Shown: one piece after another, positions 1 through 14,220 of the stretch | Layout of the letters: each line of letters begins with the position of its first letter | How positions within the stretch are numbered: the stretch's first letter is position 1 | Source: Arbacia lixula | Lineage: Eukaryota; Echinodermata; Echinoidea; Arbacioida; Arbaciidae | Length of the DNA: 64,000 bases | Direction of reading: 5' to 3' | Assembly (NCBI GenBank): GCA_963669155.1 | Contig: OZ022591.1 | Coordinates: 16,682,096-16,746,095 of the forward strand | Notes under the pieces: model-generated | The model's input: only the letters and a program-made list of their open reading frames with translations | What the model was told of the DNA's origin: nothing | Databases searched by the model: none | Program-made: the position numbers and the translations under genes

Positions 1-180
1 TGAGTTTTGAACGATGTTGATCTGGTGATGCGTGAACGGTCGTTGTCAGGTTGACACAATTCAAAACACATCGCATCTTCAAAAGAAGTGGAGCCTTCGC
101 TGTTGAAAAAAATGCATTTTGCAGCACTTCATTTGTGACTTAGTGCAGTGCGGGGGGGGGGGGGGGGGGGGTCGACCAGA

Positions 181-462
181 ACAATTGGTTAAGTGTCGGG
201 ATAGGTGTAGGTGCATCGAGAGATGGATGATGAACAATGAGAGGACATTAATTAGGCACCAGAAATGGAATTCATCACAAATTCATATAACAGAATCCCC
301 AAATTACCCCTGTGACCTTTTTTTTCCTTTAAGATTTACCCACTCATGCATGACTGCTTGGATTAATGTGATTTTCACAGAGAAGGTAATAAGTTAAGGA
401 ACAATCCTGCCAAATTATTTTGCCCAAAACATCTTCGATGAAAAGTTTTGCTATTTTGCTTG
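181..462. repeat. Copy of poly-G/C-tipped dispersed repeat (partial)
   Basis: Sequence from AAGTGTCGGGATAGGTGTAG through CCAAAACATCTTCGATG closely matches 35665-35940. A run of 20 G (152-171) lies just outside it. It is one arm of the element seen complete at 35217-35995. Confidence 0.75.
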
Positions 463-743
463 TACCCCCATCACACCAACGCTACGTCCATGCAGTTCTC
501 ATGGTGGTTTGTCTATCTGTCAAAATGCTCTTCATAAAAATGGTCAAGTCCTGGTTGTAGTCTTGTCGGCATACTTGGCGTCACCAGACGAAACCAGGTC
601 GGCGCGCGTGTGGTCATTTAGATTTGCATAACCTCTACACGCGGTGAAAGTGATTTATCACTTATCACATTAACCTGGTTTTCAGCCTACAATCACCGCA
701 GCTTGTATGCGTCTTTGCAAGCAGTGCTTCCTAAATACTTCAG

Positions 744-988
744 ATGCTTCTGTCTCGAGGAACCCCGCCAAGAGAAGCAAATAAAATCCGACAGGCAAAG
801 CCCAAGATGCATATTGAATCGTTCTTTGAGTTTGGCTCTTATTTCAAAATATTTAGAGAACTCGGTATTGATGGTGACACGGTATACGATCCCCCATGCG
901 AAGTCTGCGAATGTCTTGTCATGCAAGATCCCGGGTGCCCAAGCGGCAACGCACTTAAGAGCAATATCGCGCACTTCAAGACGCCAAA
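744..988 (+). CDS. Candidate internal or first exon, unknown gene
   Basis: An 81-codon open stretch follows TACTTCAG and ends at a consensus GTAAGT donor (989-994, phase 2). It encodes a protein-like sequence with FFEFGSYFKIFRELGIDGDT and a cysteine cluster CEVCECLVMQDPGC. The reading frame closes right after the donor, as expected of an exon. The stretch is more GC-rich than its surroundings. No partner exon or family was recognised, and two other frames are also open, so this may be coincidence or a pseudogene piece. Confidence 0.35.
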
Positions 989-992
989 GTAA

Positions 993-1207
993 GTCGAAAG
1001 CGCGTACGTTCACACTACCGTAACGGCTTCCCGATGCCGCATGCTTTCATGATAATCTCATTGATCCTTTCACACTGCTTATAGCTCCAGATAAGAAATA
1101 TGAAAGCGCCTACGTTAACACTACTATAAAGGTTTCCCACTGGCCCCTCCTTTCATTGTAATCTCATTGAGCCCTTCACACTACTTCTAGCTACACATAC
1201 GTAAAAT
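993..1207. repeat. Two degenerate ~105-bp tandem units
   Basis: The motifs GAAAGCGCGTACGTTCACAC, TTTCATGATAATCTCATTGA and CCTTTCACACTGCTT near 995-1080 recur about 105 bp later with substitutions (near 1103-1185). They start directly after the candidate exon's donor. Confidence 0.6.
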
Positions 1208-1330
1208 GTAGTGCGCCGTCTTTGTGGATAATAATCCAATCAAATGGCTTTTGGGCTAATAGACCGGTTTACTAATGTAGTCAAATTTATGGATGTTTCT
1301 TCCATTGGGGCCTAGTAACGAGTTTTTCCA

Positions 1331-1982
1331 TTAAAGGTCACCTGTCATCAAAATGTATGTCTACTTATCATGCTTATATTGATGCAAAATGACATGTACA
1401 AATCAAAATCACTAACTGTTCAATGGAAATATGTGTCCAATATCTTTAAATATTTTTCTTTATTTTTCTCAGCACTGATAAGCCCCGCCCCCAAAATATC
1501 CTCCAACTCAAGATTCCCCCTGTGACACCATCGAAGGTAGAAATTGGCAGGATAAGAAGCAGATTTTATGCACAAATTAGACAATGCAATGACTTCCTCC
1601 ACCTGCCCACAAGAGCATCACATGTCTTCGCACAATACCACATAACAACCTTTCATGTGGAAATAATCGTTTCCTTATGTCAGAAATGTGCTAGCTATGT
1701 GATGCTATTATAAGCACTTGCAGGTAGTCATTGCAATGTTTAGTTTCTGCATAAATTATGTCCATTATCTTGCTAATTTCTACCTTTGATGATGTCACAG
1801 GGGGAATCTTGAGTTGAAGGATATTTTGGAGGCGGGGCTTATCAGTGCTGAGAAAAAAATATAGAAAAATATTTCAAAATATAGGACACATACTTCCATT
1901 GAACAGGTAGTGATTTTGTTATATATATATTAAGTTGCATCAAAAGAAGTCAACATACATTTTGATGACAGGGACCCTTTAA
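1331..1982. mobile_element. Nonautonomous inverted-repeat element (652 bp)
   Basis: The ends are TTAAAGGTCACCTGTCATCA and the near-perfect inverse ending GACAGGGACCCTTTAA. The complementarity extends inward for more than 150 bp, including GATTCCCCCTGTGAC against GTCACAGGGGGAATC. It has no coding capacity. TTAA at both tips could be a piggyBac-like target duplication or part of the inverted repeat. Confidence 0.8.
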
Positions 1983-2539
1983 CTTGTACCTTACAATGGT
2001 ATTTCAGTACTTGGAATCCACTTTGCATACATTAGCTGTTGATATGTCGGGCAAACCTCGGGCAAGCTTTCCAATTGTCAGGGGCAACCTTTGTTACTTG
2101 TATGAATAAAATTTAAATATGTTGGTTGACCGGTATATTGACCGAAGCAGAAAATCCCAGCGGCGAGCTACAGGCCTACGTACATCCTACAGGCAAGTGG
2201 TCAGTGGCGAGTGGCAGTGCAAACGTACTGCGTCTTGTGTACCTTCACAGGAGTTTTAAGATAGGCCCCCCGGGTTCCCGTACCATTCCGAATCATTTGA
2301 TGTTTTGATGTAATCTGTTCCATAATTTACAACCAGCTATATTCGTTAAATTCTTTTCTTTATCGCTTTATTCATTCTTTTATCTCTTCTTATGCCAAAT
2401 ATAATGCTATGAGTTGTGCGTAAAGTTCTGGTGAAAAGGCACAGATGTAGCATATATGGTTCACAGAATCGTGTTAGAGCATCGATGGACAACTCAAATC
2501 GCTATTTCATCTTTATTCATCCATACCTCTTACTAACTA

Positions 2540-2567
2540 CAGTTGTCCTCAAAATTATTCATACCCC
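2540..2567. repeat. Tc1 left terminal inverted repeat (outer)
   Basis: These 28 bp are the exact reverse complement of 4211-4238. After them the two ends diverge until the inner direct repeat, so only the transposase-binding cores are conserved. Confidence 0.93.
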
Positions 2568-2931
2568 ATTGAAAATAACAGTCTTTGTTAGATTCTTCCT
2601 TTGTAAAAGCTATTATGTTGGTACTTCCTGTGTATCTTTTGTCTACTTGTTGCTATGCACAAATCCACATATGAGTTGGCTAAACTTCATTTGCATAATA
2701 ATAGATAAGTCCAAAAGTTATTTTTCCCTCATGTTCAGAATTATTCATACCCCTGACAATACCTCAACAAAAATGTTCTTTCTTCATAGTATCCATTGTT
2801 TTCCTTTCCTGAGAATGTGTTAATCTTTGTCCTATAGTTATTTCAAGATGTTCCAATGGATTAAATACCTTTTTTGTTGACCAAATGTTAAACTATTGTC
2901 AAACACATAGCATCTTTCCATAAGACTTTAA

Positions 2932-3996
<1,065 letters not shown>

Positions 3997-4210
3997 AGAA
4001 AGACATTGGACTCAGTAAACCTAGGGTATGAATAATTTTGAACATGGCATTTTTTGAAAATCCATGAATAAAATATCCCTGAAATGATGAATTTCTTGAA
4101 TTGTGTATTGTTGTTATTCTTTCACATGTTGGTCACATATAACTGATATACACACTTGACAAAATGCATTCATTTCATCACAAAAATAAAAAAAATCATA
4201 AAAATTAACA

Positions 4211-4238
4211 AGGGTATGAATAATTTTGAGGACAACTG
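4211..4238. repeat. Tc1 right terminal inverted repeat (outer)
   Basis: Mirror of the left end, followed directly by the TA target duplication at 4239-4240. Confidence 0.93.
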
Positions 4239-4240
4239 TA

Positions 4241-6356
4241 TATCTCAATCTAAAATGTGTCATTTTCTTTCTCTCTTCACGCTTCTCTCCTCCCGTCCCC
4301 TTCGCTGAGATTAGCACAGACAGTATAATATATACAAAATTAATCATTCCGAACAGTTCTCTCAAGAAAGATGACCGTCTTCAGTGAGACGAACAAGTCG
4401 GGGCAGTTTACTTAAACTGTGCGAGGTGTCCGGTCTTAAATATCAGCAAATCTCGGGGGATTGTCGTCCAGCCATATGGATTTTCGTGGTTGATGAGAAG
4501 GGATGATTTAAAGCTTAGTGTGGCGGTGTGATGCGTCATGTGATCTTTATACAGTCTTCTTTTAGATCAGATCTATCTTCCTTTCTCTTTCGTGACAAAG
4601 AAATGTCAGTGACTAGTCATTTGTTTTCTTTTGGTTGAGTCGACGTAACTCCCGTCTTTGTTTAAGTGTTTGTTGACTTTATGGTACTTTTCCGGCGATA
4701 CCTAACAGAGGTGCTTGAACCTCAATCACGTGTTGGTACTGAAGCTGTAAAACAAATCTACTAATTTATCACGTATATATTGCGGTAAACTTTGCAAGAT
4801 TGTTTTAATGTGAGCCAAATGTTAATGGTTTTGTGGTACTGGTACCTGAGAAATGTAGCAACTAAATAACTCGTATCAAATCGAATCAAACGATACTCTC
4901 AGTCTCACATCAAACATGACCAGATGCATCGGCATTATACATGTATTCGCACTCTCATAGTGTATCCTCCGTTGGGAAAATAATTAAAGTACTGTTCTTT
5001 ATCCCACTTTTTGTTTTAATATTTAGGAATTAGGGATGATTTTAGTCTGCGCCCCCTCTGTTTAGAAAATCTGTCCTGTAAGTGTCTTCTCTATTTAAAA
5101 CTACTATGCCTGTACACGAATGTCTTTCAAAGTTAACTACGTGCTTATAAGCACAGGGGCAAAACCCATCACATTAACGACAGTCGCTAAAACACTTATG
5201 GAAACTGATCATTCTCCGAAAATGACTTCCCATCAAGTTCTATATAGCTTTATTTGGTTGGGTTTCCATACCGACCCCACGGGTGTGATAAACTACTCGC
5301 GACGCATTAATATGTATTCCTCCGTGAGCAGTCGAAGCGAGGGACATAATTGCGAAAATGATTGGAGTAGAAACTGTTTATTTATGTTTCACCACATCAC
5401 TCAGTTTTCATTCTTCCCTGAAGTCTTCACGAAAGACTGTCATGACGTTGGCTGTGAAAGGGCAATTGGTTTGTGTTTTTCTTGTATCGTCGTTAGCATT
5501 TTAACTATAAACATTATTCCTGTGGGCCATTCTATGAAAAAGTGGACACATTTCTAAATTTCAAATGTCTATATATAGGGATACAGGGTTCAATGTAAGT
5601 TCATATCTTTGGTATGTTGTTCGATTTTAGAATACTTTCATTTGTACCTATTTTTAGCATTCAAATTTCTATCATTCATGAGATATTGAACTAGACATGA
5701 AAAATGTATGGGTTTGGGACATGAACAGCATTGTTTTTTTGTTTTTTTTTAACCAAAGGACGAAGTGTAACTAACGGTAACGTAACTTACAGTGCTTATG
5801 TTCTTGCAGTTGAAACTGAACAGATTTCCTGCAAAAAGAAGTATATCAATTAGCATGACATCAGCAATGCTATAGTTTGCATACTTTGTTTTAAATGCAC
5901 CTAGTTTGAGGAAAATAATTGGCAAAGGCGTGTCATTTCGTCCATGTCCAATTTATGTAACGTAACTAACGGAAAGTTAAGTTCTTGTAATCCCCGATTT
6001 TTTTTCTTCATGATTTTGTCTTCATAGTGCAAGGTAGGCCTACAGGTAGGTCTAAGCTTCAGTTATTGATATGACGAAAAAAAAAATGTTAATGTCCACG
6101 TATCTTTCTACAGCACCCAAATACATTGGCAGAGGTACCATAAAGTGTCATGTAGAAAATCATGGAATTTTCCTCATGTAATAAAACCCGTCTGGAAAGA
6201 TCGCTCACGGGAGGCAAGGAATGTGGCCTTTCTGAGTGCATGGTCTTTCTGTACAAGATTACTTTGATGGCAGGTATCAATGAGAAACATCGTTCAAAGA
6301 AACCAAATTATAAACCCAAGAAAGAGGCACTAACATGACGAATCAATTCAAGTCAA
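4241..6356. other. Intergenic, no supported feature
   Basis: AT-rich unique-looking DNA. One 145-codon ORF (5120-5557) lacks recognisable motifs, splice context or coding bias, and I regard it as chance. Confidence 0.6.
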
Positions 6357-6605
6357 CAGACATCGTATTATATTACATTACAGTACATTACATGACATTT
6401 GTATTAAATTACATTTATATTACATTTCATTCCATTTCATTACATTACATAACGTTCCATTACATTACATTACATTACATTTTTATCAAATTACATTTAC
6501 ATTACATTACATTTATATTACATTTCATTTCATTGCATGGCATTGCATTGCATTGCATTATATTACATTACATTGCAACACATTATGTTACATTACATTA
6601 GTTTG
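6357..6605. repeat. ATTAC pentanucleotide satellite
   Basis: About 250 bp of degenerate ATTAC/ATTTC pentamers (TACATTACATTAC and variants). ORFs here are artefacts of the repeat. Confidence 0.9.
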
Positions 6606-7014
6606 AAGAATAAGAACATGATTATGATGAATATTCATTCACGGTCTCAAAACCATGTCCTTCTTTTGATGAATTCACCAACACCCTTGACATGGCACCT
6701 ATTAGGAGTGCGTGTGTAGAGTACGGTGAAGTTGATGTACAGCACGTGCAGCCATGAACAAAACACTTGATTAATTCAAAACGTGTTCCGGTAATGCCAT
6801 ACACTCTACCTATATTAAAGTATGTGACATTGAACGTAGCCGATGAATGATTTATTTACGGCCATCGGGCAACCATACGACATGACTTTGTAATCATTTT
6901 GATTAATTAAAGTCCATTACACTCATCCCTTTTCGGAATGACTACCTTGTTGCCAGCGGTAACATATCGGTAGGCTACATTATGGATGTAAAACGGGTTG
7001 CTATGGAGGTAGAA

Positions 7015-7240
7015 GTACACTACAGCTCAAAGGAACTGGCACGGGTAAAGGAAAAGGAAAGAAAGGGAAGGAGCCGCAGTTTTGAACCGTGGTATATGAT
7101 ATGAAACATGATGCTTTTTAGGTTAAACCATCGTGTTTCATGCTGAACGGGACAAAATATACAGCGGTTTAAAATTGCGGCTCCTTCCCTTTCTTCCATT
7201 TCCATTTACCCGTGCCAATTCCGTTGAGATGTAATGTACA
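7015..7240. mobile_element. Foldback MITE, copy 1
   Basis: A long near-palindrome. TACACTACAGCTCAAAGGAA...GGCACGGG pairs with CCCGTGCCAATTCC...GTAATGTA. The arms contain GGGAAGGAGCCGCAGTTTTGA and its inverse. The same family occurs at 8647, 40266, 43161 and 44689. Confidence 0.85.
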
Positions 7241-7968
7241 TGTAGTTTGCAATGGCTACTTGTACAGCACGAAAACAAATTGGAATGTTTTGAATGATTA
7301 AAAATTGCTTATCGTAAGACTATTCCGTGGGTCAATGTAAATGTGAAATTGCCAAAAAAAAAAGGTGTTGGTGGTGAAGAATGTGACAGTTTGATAGAGA
7401 GGAGGATTTACGATAATTTGTACAGAGCGACACCTAAAATCGATGTTGACATTAATATCGTTTCAATTACATTTGAGTATTAAGCTTTATGTGGTGATAG
7501 ATGATGTCAATGAGGAATTAGAACGTATTACTGAAGAGGGGGGAATATTAGATATTAGAGAATATGGTAGTGTGTAGTGTGACATGGAAATGAACGGCAC
7601 AAGATAGATCCGAATGGAAAAATGATGAGGAGGCCTTCCTTCACCAGTGGAGAGAAATAGGCTTCATAGATAGAATGAAGAGGGGGGGGGGGGCACAGAG
7701 AGATATAAGAAAGGAAGAAGAAAGGAGGGAGAAATGAAGAGGGAGAAGGAAGTTGGAAGGAGGAGGGGAGTAAACAGAGGGGGTGAAAGCATTTAACTGA
7801 TATTACCAGACGATCACAATTGTGAATGGTGACGCCAGCGGAAAGTGTAGAAATTGACCGAATTCGTAGAACAGGTATACAGTAACTCGAGGTTGATTGC
7901 AAACACGAAAAGATAACATCGGCGACGGTCATTTGTCAGAGTGCAATCGATATTCTTCTCTGAGCTTC

Positions 7969-8098
7969 GCTGGAGGTAATTTGATTAACTAATGCAAATA
8001 TTCTGCTCGTTCCTCTCACAATTATGCCTGGACATCCATTAGACCACATCATAACTCTTTACGCGTTACACTCGCATAATAGTTCTATTACCTCCAGC
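7969..8098. repeat. Short 12-bp inverted-repeat pair
   Basis: GCTGGAGGTAAT at 7969-7980 and its inverse ATTACCTCCAGC at 8087-8098 bracket 106 bp. It may be a tiny MITE; little else supports this. Confidence 0.4.
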
Positions 8099-8646
8099 AA
8101 AACCCACAATTCCTATATGGACCAGGATTTTGTCTGGCACGGGCAGGGTTAACGATATTAAAGACTGAACGGCACTCTTGATCACTAATGCCTGCAGATA
8201 AGTAGGGCATGCAGTTTCAAGAGCTGCACGAGTAGATATAGATTAACGTTGCAACTTCCTTTTGCCAGGGGGAAATCATTCAGGTCCTACGACATCTGGA
8301 CATTGGACAAGATGATATTCCTCATGACTATACGACACCAATTTTCATTTGCGACTATTCCGGAGTTTTGTTTGTGTATTTTGTTGAGGATTTGTTGAGG
8401 ATTGATATGTTTTATTGATTTTCATGATTTATACAAAACAAAAAAAAATAAAATAAAAATATAATACTCGTATGTATAGCAAACAAAACAAAAACAATCA
8501 TAAAAGCAAAAGTACAATTCCGATTTTTTTCCATTTTTTTTAGGGTTTGATAAGAACAGCATCCATCCGTGCATATTGTAACATGGTTGTCGGTCAATCG
8601 GGACGTTAAGAGGAGAAAAGGTCAAAATAACGATTAACATCACCAT

Positions 8647-8814
8647 GTACACAACAGCTCAAAGGAATTGGCATAGGGAGAGGGAAAGGGAAGAAAGGGA
8701 AGGACCCGCAGTTTTGAACCGCGGTATATTTTGTCCAGTCCAGCATGAAACACGATGCTTTTTCCCTTTCTTCCCTTTCCCTTTCCCTATGCCAATTCTT
8801 TGAGCTATAGTGTA
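8647..8814. mobile_element. Foldback MITE, copy 2 (internally deleted)
   Basis: Same termini and left arm as the other copies (CAGCATGAAACACGATGCTT), but the right arm jumps straight to TTTCCCTTTCTTCC, losing about 65 bp of the stem. Confidence 0.85.
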
Positions 8815-10269
8815 TTTCATACGCCGTTGAGGGTGTAAGCCCTTACTAGCACGTGATATCTATGTGAGTTCTTGACATATTAGCACAAGTGACAAGATAG
8901 CTTCCCACTTTGCTTTTAGAAAAAAAAACGAGGCATCATGCAATACATGACAATACATCATTCTGATCAACGCACTTTCAGAAGATAACTGTGCTAATGC
9001 AGCTTTTATGCATAGCCTTTAAACAAACGTTGCTTGTGACAACTGGAAAGCTTATTGGGCTGTTTGTTCGCCCTGGCAGAAATTAACGTGTACAAACTAA
9101 TACATGAGAAAGAGAATAGAAAAGGACAGGTCGATTAAACCATGGACCTATCATGAATGGACTGTGCTCGGATAGATTTCCTTTGATCTATGATGACCGC
9201 CGCCTCATAAAAAATCAAGACATTCAGGTGTTTTAAACAATTAGCTGTATTTCTAATTAGGTAGTGCCTTCCTCTGAATAACAAAAGAAAATCTGTTTTG
9301 AGAAATATGTCAACCGTTCAGCCTGCGCTGGGAGCTCGTAGGTGATTTTTTTACACACACTGTGAATTAATTTTGGGGTGAGCGAAGGTAAATTTTGGAA
9401 AAATGGGAGAAAGAATTTGGTCCGTAACTTTTTCGGACACCTCCGGACACGAAATTGAGCTTGTTTCCATGGAAGATAAAACACTCAATAAACGATTTAC
9501 AAGATATTTTTAATGAAATATCATTGCTTAATGTGCGATATGGAGGCATTTCTCTGGCATGTTTTCTACAGTATTCTCCTTTTATCCCCAAAACGAAGCA
9601 ACAATATAATCTGAAATACACAGAATCGTATCTTTATAAGATGTACTACTACTGCACATGCACTTCAGTTCATGAAGTGGTTCTGAAATTTTCTGCGCAT
9701 ACAAAATATATAATCCTCTAAATGCATCCAAAATTCGCTTTGCATATTTGGCGGTGGTCGTCACTGGATCAAAGAACCAAATGCGTCAAATATTCTATTG
9801 TGTTATCAGTGAACGCGACTGGTGTAGGAATAAATTATGCTTCGTGCTGACTCCAGTTCTAACATCTACCTGATTAAACATGTGCGATTTTGCAGTTATG
9901 CATTGTACAGTCATGCGTTCAAATACGTCTTCTCATGTAAAGGGAAGTTATGCACTAACAATATTCGGCATTATAAAAAACGAATCTACTCAAGAACAGC
10001 ACGATAGAAACTGATCGATTGATACCATACATTATGTAAGGCTAGGTAAGATATTAACGTTTTCGTGCTCTCTTCTCGTCTCGATGGGGCGGTGGGAGGG
10101 AGAGAGAGGGTAACAGATGGGTGCCAAATTTGACGCTTCGACGCAACTCCAAGGGAAATCATGATGTATGAGGGGAAATTTAGGCATGGCAGTTAGGGAT
10201 TGGTAGTATTTAATCGTGGAAGAGTGCCATAATAAGACTGGAGGTTTCACTCGGCATGCTTGGGGCGAT
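8815..10269. other. Intergenic, no supported feature
   Basis: AT-rich DNA with only short overlapping ORFs on both strands. Nothing recognisable. Confidence 0.6.
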
Positions 10270-10552
10270 TCTTCTTCTTCTTCGTCTTCCATTTTCTTCT
10301 CCTTTTCCTTCTTCTTCTTCTTCTTCTTCTTCTCCTTCTTCTTCTTCCTTTTTCTTCTTCTTCTTCTTCTTCTTCTTCTTCTTCTTCTTCTTCTTCTCAT
10401 TCTTCTCCTTTTCCTTCTCTTTTCCTTTTCCTTCTCCTTTTCCTTCTTCTTCTTCTTCTTCTTCTCCTCCTCCTCCTCCTCCTTCTTCTTATTCTTCTTC
10501 TTCTTCTTCTTCTTCTTCTTCTTCTTCTTCTTCTTCTACTTCTTTTCCTCTC
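10270..10552. repeat. TTC/TCC polypyrimidine microsatellite
   Basis: About 280 bp of TTC triplets with TCC and TTTTCC variants on the + strand. Long Ser, Phe, Leu or Arg ORFs in it are artefacts. Confidence 0.95.
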
Positions 10553-11098
10553 TAGCTGTATTCATTTATCTTTGTGGCCCCGTTCCACCCCCATCTCTCG
10601 ATCTCCCATTATGTCCATACCTAGGACGAAAAACATTTAATTGAACGTCAAACCCTCTATCTATTATAGAACGGGGAAAACAAAACAAAATGATTATACG
10701 ATAATAATCATCAAAGTTACCGCGATCACACTGTAAGAAGACTAAGCACACTTCTCTGATATTTACCCAGCAACATTTTCTTACGATCATGAGTCATCCT
10801 CAGAATTTCATGCGCAGCCATGTTAAAATGATATTGCGCTTTGCGGTACTGGGATGAGTTTTTCCTTCCCCTACAGCTCAGGCTATGCATGTTCCATATC
10901 TTATCACTCCCACGTCCTGGTTAGGCATCATCGTATCATCTTCCTCGCCACGATACTTTTTCATTTCCCGGGAAACAAGACTTTCAATGAAAAATACCTT
11001 CTTCTGGGTAAATATTTGCAATCGGCTCTTATTATGGGCCTTCTTCTCTGCACTCCGTATTGATTTCAAGAAATCATGCTTTTTCTCCCTCCCTTCCT

Positions 11099-11278
11099 CC
11101 CCCCCCCCCCCTTCTCTCTCTCTCTCTCTCTCTCTCTCAATCTGTCTCCTTATTGTTTTGTATCATTCTACATCTTTCTGTCTCTCTCCATCTGTCTTTT
11201 TATTTCATCCTTACTGTTTTTCTTATTCTCTCTTTCTCTTTGTTTCTTTTTCACCGCCCCCTCTCTTTCTGTTTCTGT
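11099..11278. repeat. C run, TC dinucleotide repeat and pyrimidine-rich tract
   Basis: C12 followed by about 13 TC units and a degenerate TCTCTTTC region. Confidence 0.9.
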
Positions 11279-14162
11279 GAGTATACATGTATATTATCAT
11301 TTTATATTAATACATATCCGTCACTACTCATGATTTCCAATTACATATTATTTTTTTCAAATCAATACTTTTCGGATTGTGATGTTTCTGCTGACTTAAA
11401 GGTTCTGATCGGAACTGTGGTTGGGGATTTGTTTGAAGCAGGACACGCGCACGAAAAAGTTTCGCGATGACAAAACTACTTACACCGGATGATAAGGTCT
11501 GCATAGAGGACTTTAAAAACATTATTTTTTTAACGGTATTACATTATCATTTTGATCACCATCAGATTTAGTCTGTATGTGCAACGTGCTTATTGTATCA
11601 CACTAATGCACATACATTCCAGAGAAGATCATGTTGTCTTGCATAGGATAATTTTAAGGGATATTTTTACCATTAACCCTATTTTTAAGGGACCATCATA
11701 TTTCAATGACTCGTTGTTATACTAATCTCTCTGGTCAGTAAGTGTCTCATTTGATAGAATATGTTTGTTTCTAGATTATGTATATTTCTGTTCAATAAAA
11801 GAAAAAAAAAATCAGACTTCCCGTCTTTTGTAAAGGGCGTGAGCGGAAGTCACTGAAAACCTGCAAAAAGTGTATTTCTTCACTCGTGCATCTTCTCGTT
11901 TTCTTTCCATTGTATGTTTTCGTTAAACATACTGAAAATCAAGTTAAAAAAAATGTGTTGGTGGTACTACGAAATTATATGATTTAAGTTCAAAGCTTTG
12001 GTTCTGTAGGTATACTGTCTTTTCCTTATATATCCTGAAAGAATGCAACCACGTGGTGTTCCCGAAAATTGTCTTATTTTTGGAATAGTATTCAGACTGT
12101 TTGTAGTACACTCTCAACATGGAAATCCCCAAAGAACATTATTTTCAAGTTCTCGGCTGTCCTCACTTTAACCATCGTGCTGCTATATATTTTGCTGGGC
12201 TGCTTTCTTTAGATAGCACCTTGTTGAGATGTTAAAATGTATTCCGTGGTGTACGCATTACCGTAAGAGTTATTGATTATTATATCACTCGTACCCAGCT
12301 CGCGCGATGCATTTTGTTATGGCTAGGCAAAGTACTATATCACGGCGGGGATATAACCAAACCAACGAGCACATGGCTGCGTGTGTTACGCGTGCGTTAC
12401 GGTCTCAGTGTCGCGTCATTAGCAACTGTTCGTCATTTCGCCCCACCTCGTTAATAGATTTACCAGGTCAGAGCAGCACATTGGTTAGTTGTATATGAAA
12501 GGCGTACCTTCCAGATTTATAGAAAGTCACACATGAAGCCCGTTAATACATGATACATATTGTTTCATAATACCTTTAACTGGTTTACTTTCGGTCTTCT
12601 GTGGACGTTACTTTTGATGAACTCTTCATAAATCTGGAGGTTACCCCGTTCATTGTATTTGCACGGTAATTTCAATCTATTTGAGACTAAGTACCACAAA
12701 TATTTGGTTTCGTTCTTCAACTTTTATCGTCAGATTTACAAATAACTAAAAGAAACAGTAAGCACCAAATAAAAGAGCAAGTATTCAATCACAGTGGCAA
12801 TGATTTTAAAACGAAACGACATTGAGGCAAAATGATCGCTGAATTGTTAAGATGGAAAGACGCTTCAAATGTTGAGATCACACTTTTGCTCTTCAAATTG
12901 GCTGAAATATTTGGTGTGGTAATCATAATGATTAAATTTACAACATTCGTACGTTTTGCGATAACGTTCTGATTTTCTAATCTGGAGGCCAGCTAATGGT
13001 GATTGTTTTCGTCATTGGTCGCGAATGAGTACAGCGGAAAAAATTGGTTGGGAAATTAGATCCATAGATTTGGTGGGGAAGCTATTAAGCGAAATGTATT
13101 ATCTTAGCCAGCGTGGGGGCTTCCATTCATTTGTTAAAGGACGAAGAAACCATGGAACCATATTGTTGAAAAAGATCAGTTGAATCAGAAAAACAGATTC
13201 GTTTTTAGAAAGATTAGACATATTATAAAAAGGTTGTGGTTTTGTTTTAGTGACTATAGCTTACTGTTGCATTGCGTTCCTGGGCCATGTTCCTTGTAGG
13301 TTTTCGATTATTGTAATTTAATATCAATTGCAACTACCATGGCAACAGCCAATGAACTCTCACATATTGCCATGGTACTTACCATTGATGGTACGTTATA
13401 ATCATTAAAAGCTTGGCCCTGATCACTTACCGCCATAGGCAACTCCATTGGTCCGAAATGACATTAAAAAAATGTTGTATACAATTGTCATATTTCTTGT
13501 GAACCATGTGAAAACAAGCCAATAGCAGGGTATCACTCGACTACCGTCGATTGAGAGAGCAAACCGACAGGGCTGGTGATTAAGATCTTTTCACACAACT
13601 AATTTCCTCATGATGTCTAATCCTTCTCAAAGTTCTTCTTATCTGGTTTTCTATTTTGTTCTGTTGTTATTCAACTCAATATATTATCGGGTTTCCTTTC
13701 CCCTTCAATCCGTCTGTGCAGGATGGGGGAGGGGAGGGGTAGGGGTATGATGCCTGTTTATAGTCAAGGTTGTGTACACATGAGCGACTTAAGAGCGAGA
13801 CTAGAGAGAGAAATCAATTAACGGGTTCCATTGGACGACACTCGAGGGGGCATTCTGGTGAAGGTGATATCCGCTATTTGCAGGCGGAAATAATGGAATT
13901 CTGAGCTAATTATTCTGGATTAGTGGGACATCGAGCAGACACATGTTTAAACACAGGGTGGTCATTTGCAAACGTCATGAAACGTGGCAGGAATCAGCAT
14001 AACTGCAGTACGCGCATATTTTTTACTCAAGAGTTCTGCCATACTCGCAATAAAATTCAAGAAAAACGGTGGTGAATCTCGTCAGCATCAGCCAATGTAG
14101 CAAAATGTGCACAATACGAATAGCTACCGTAAGGCACTTTGGTATCCCACTAATTTTATGAA
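11279..14162. other. Intergenic, no supported feature
   Basis: No ORF above 65 codons and no repeat unit clear enough to bound. A small block near 13330-13400 (GCAACTACCATGGCAACAGC, TTACCATTGATGGTA) resembles 47378-47450 and may be a short MITE. Confidence 0.5.
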
Positions 14163-14220
14163 TTTGAACCCTAAACCTATCCCTGACCCTAACCCTAACC
14201 ATAAACCTAATTCTAAACTC
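14163..14220. repeat. Interstitial telomere-like repeat
   Basis: Degenerate CCCTAA/CCTAAA hexamers including ACCCTAACCCTAACC. TTAGGG is the standard metazoan telomere unit. It is short and imperfect. Confidence 0.7.

Noticed and set aside
693-1013. Minus-strand 106-codon ORF opposite the candidate exon
   Set aside because: It overlaps the better-bounded + strand segment and lacks a convincing acceptor and donor pair. I cannot exclude it fully.
5120-5557. 145-codon ATG-started ORF
   Set aside because: No recognisable domain, irregular composition, AT-rich surroundings and no splice or poly(A) context. Its length is possible by chance in 64 kb.
6335-6719. Tyr/His/Ile-rich ORFs
   Set aside because: Translation of the ATTAC pentanucleotide satellite.
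10216-10644. Several overlapping ORFs of Leu, Phe, Ser or Arg/Lys runs
   Set aside because: Direct translation of the TTC/TCC microsatellite in different frames.
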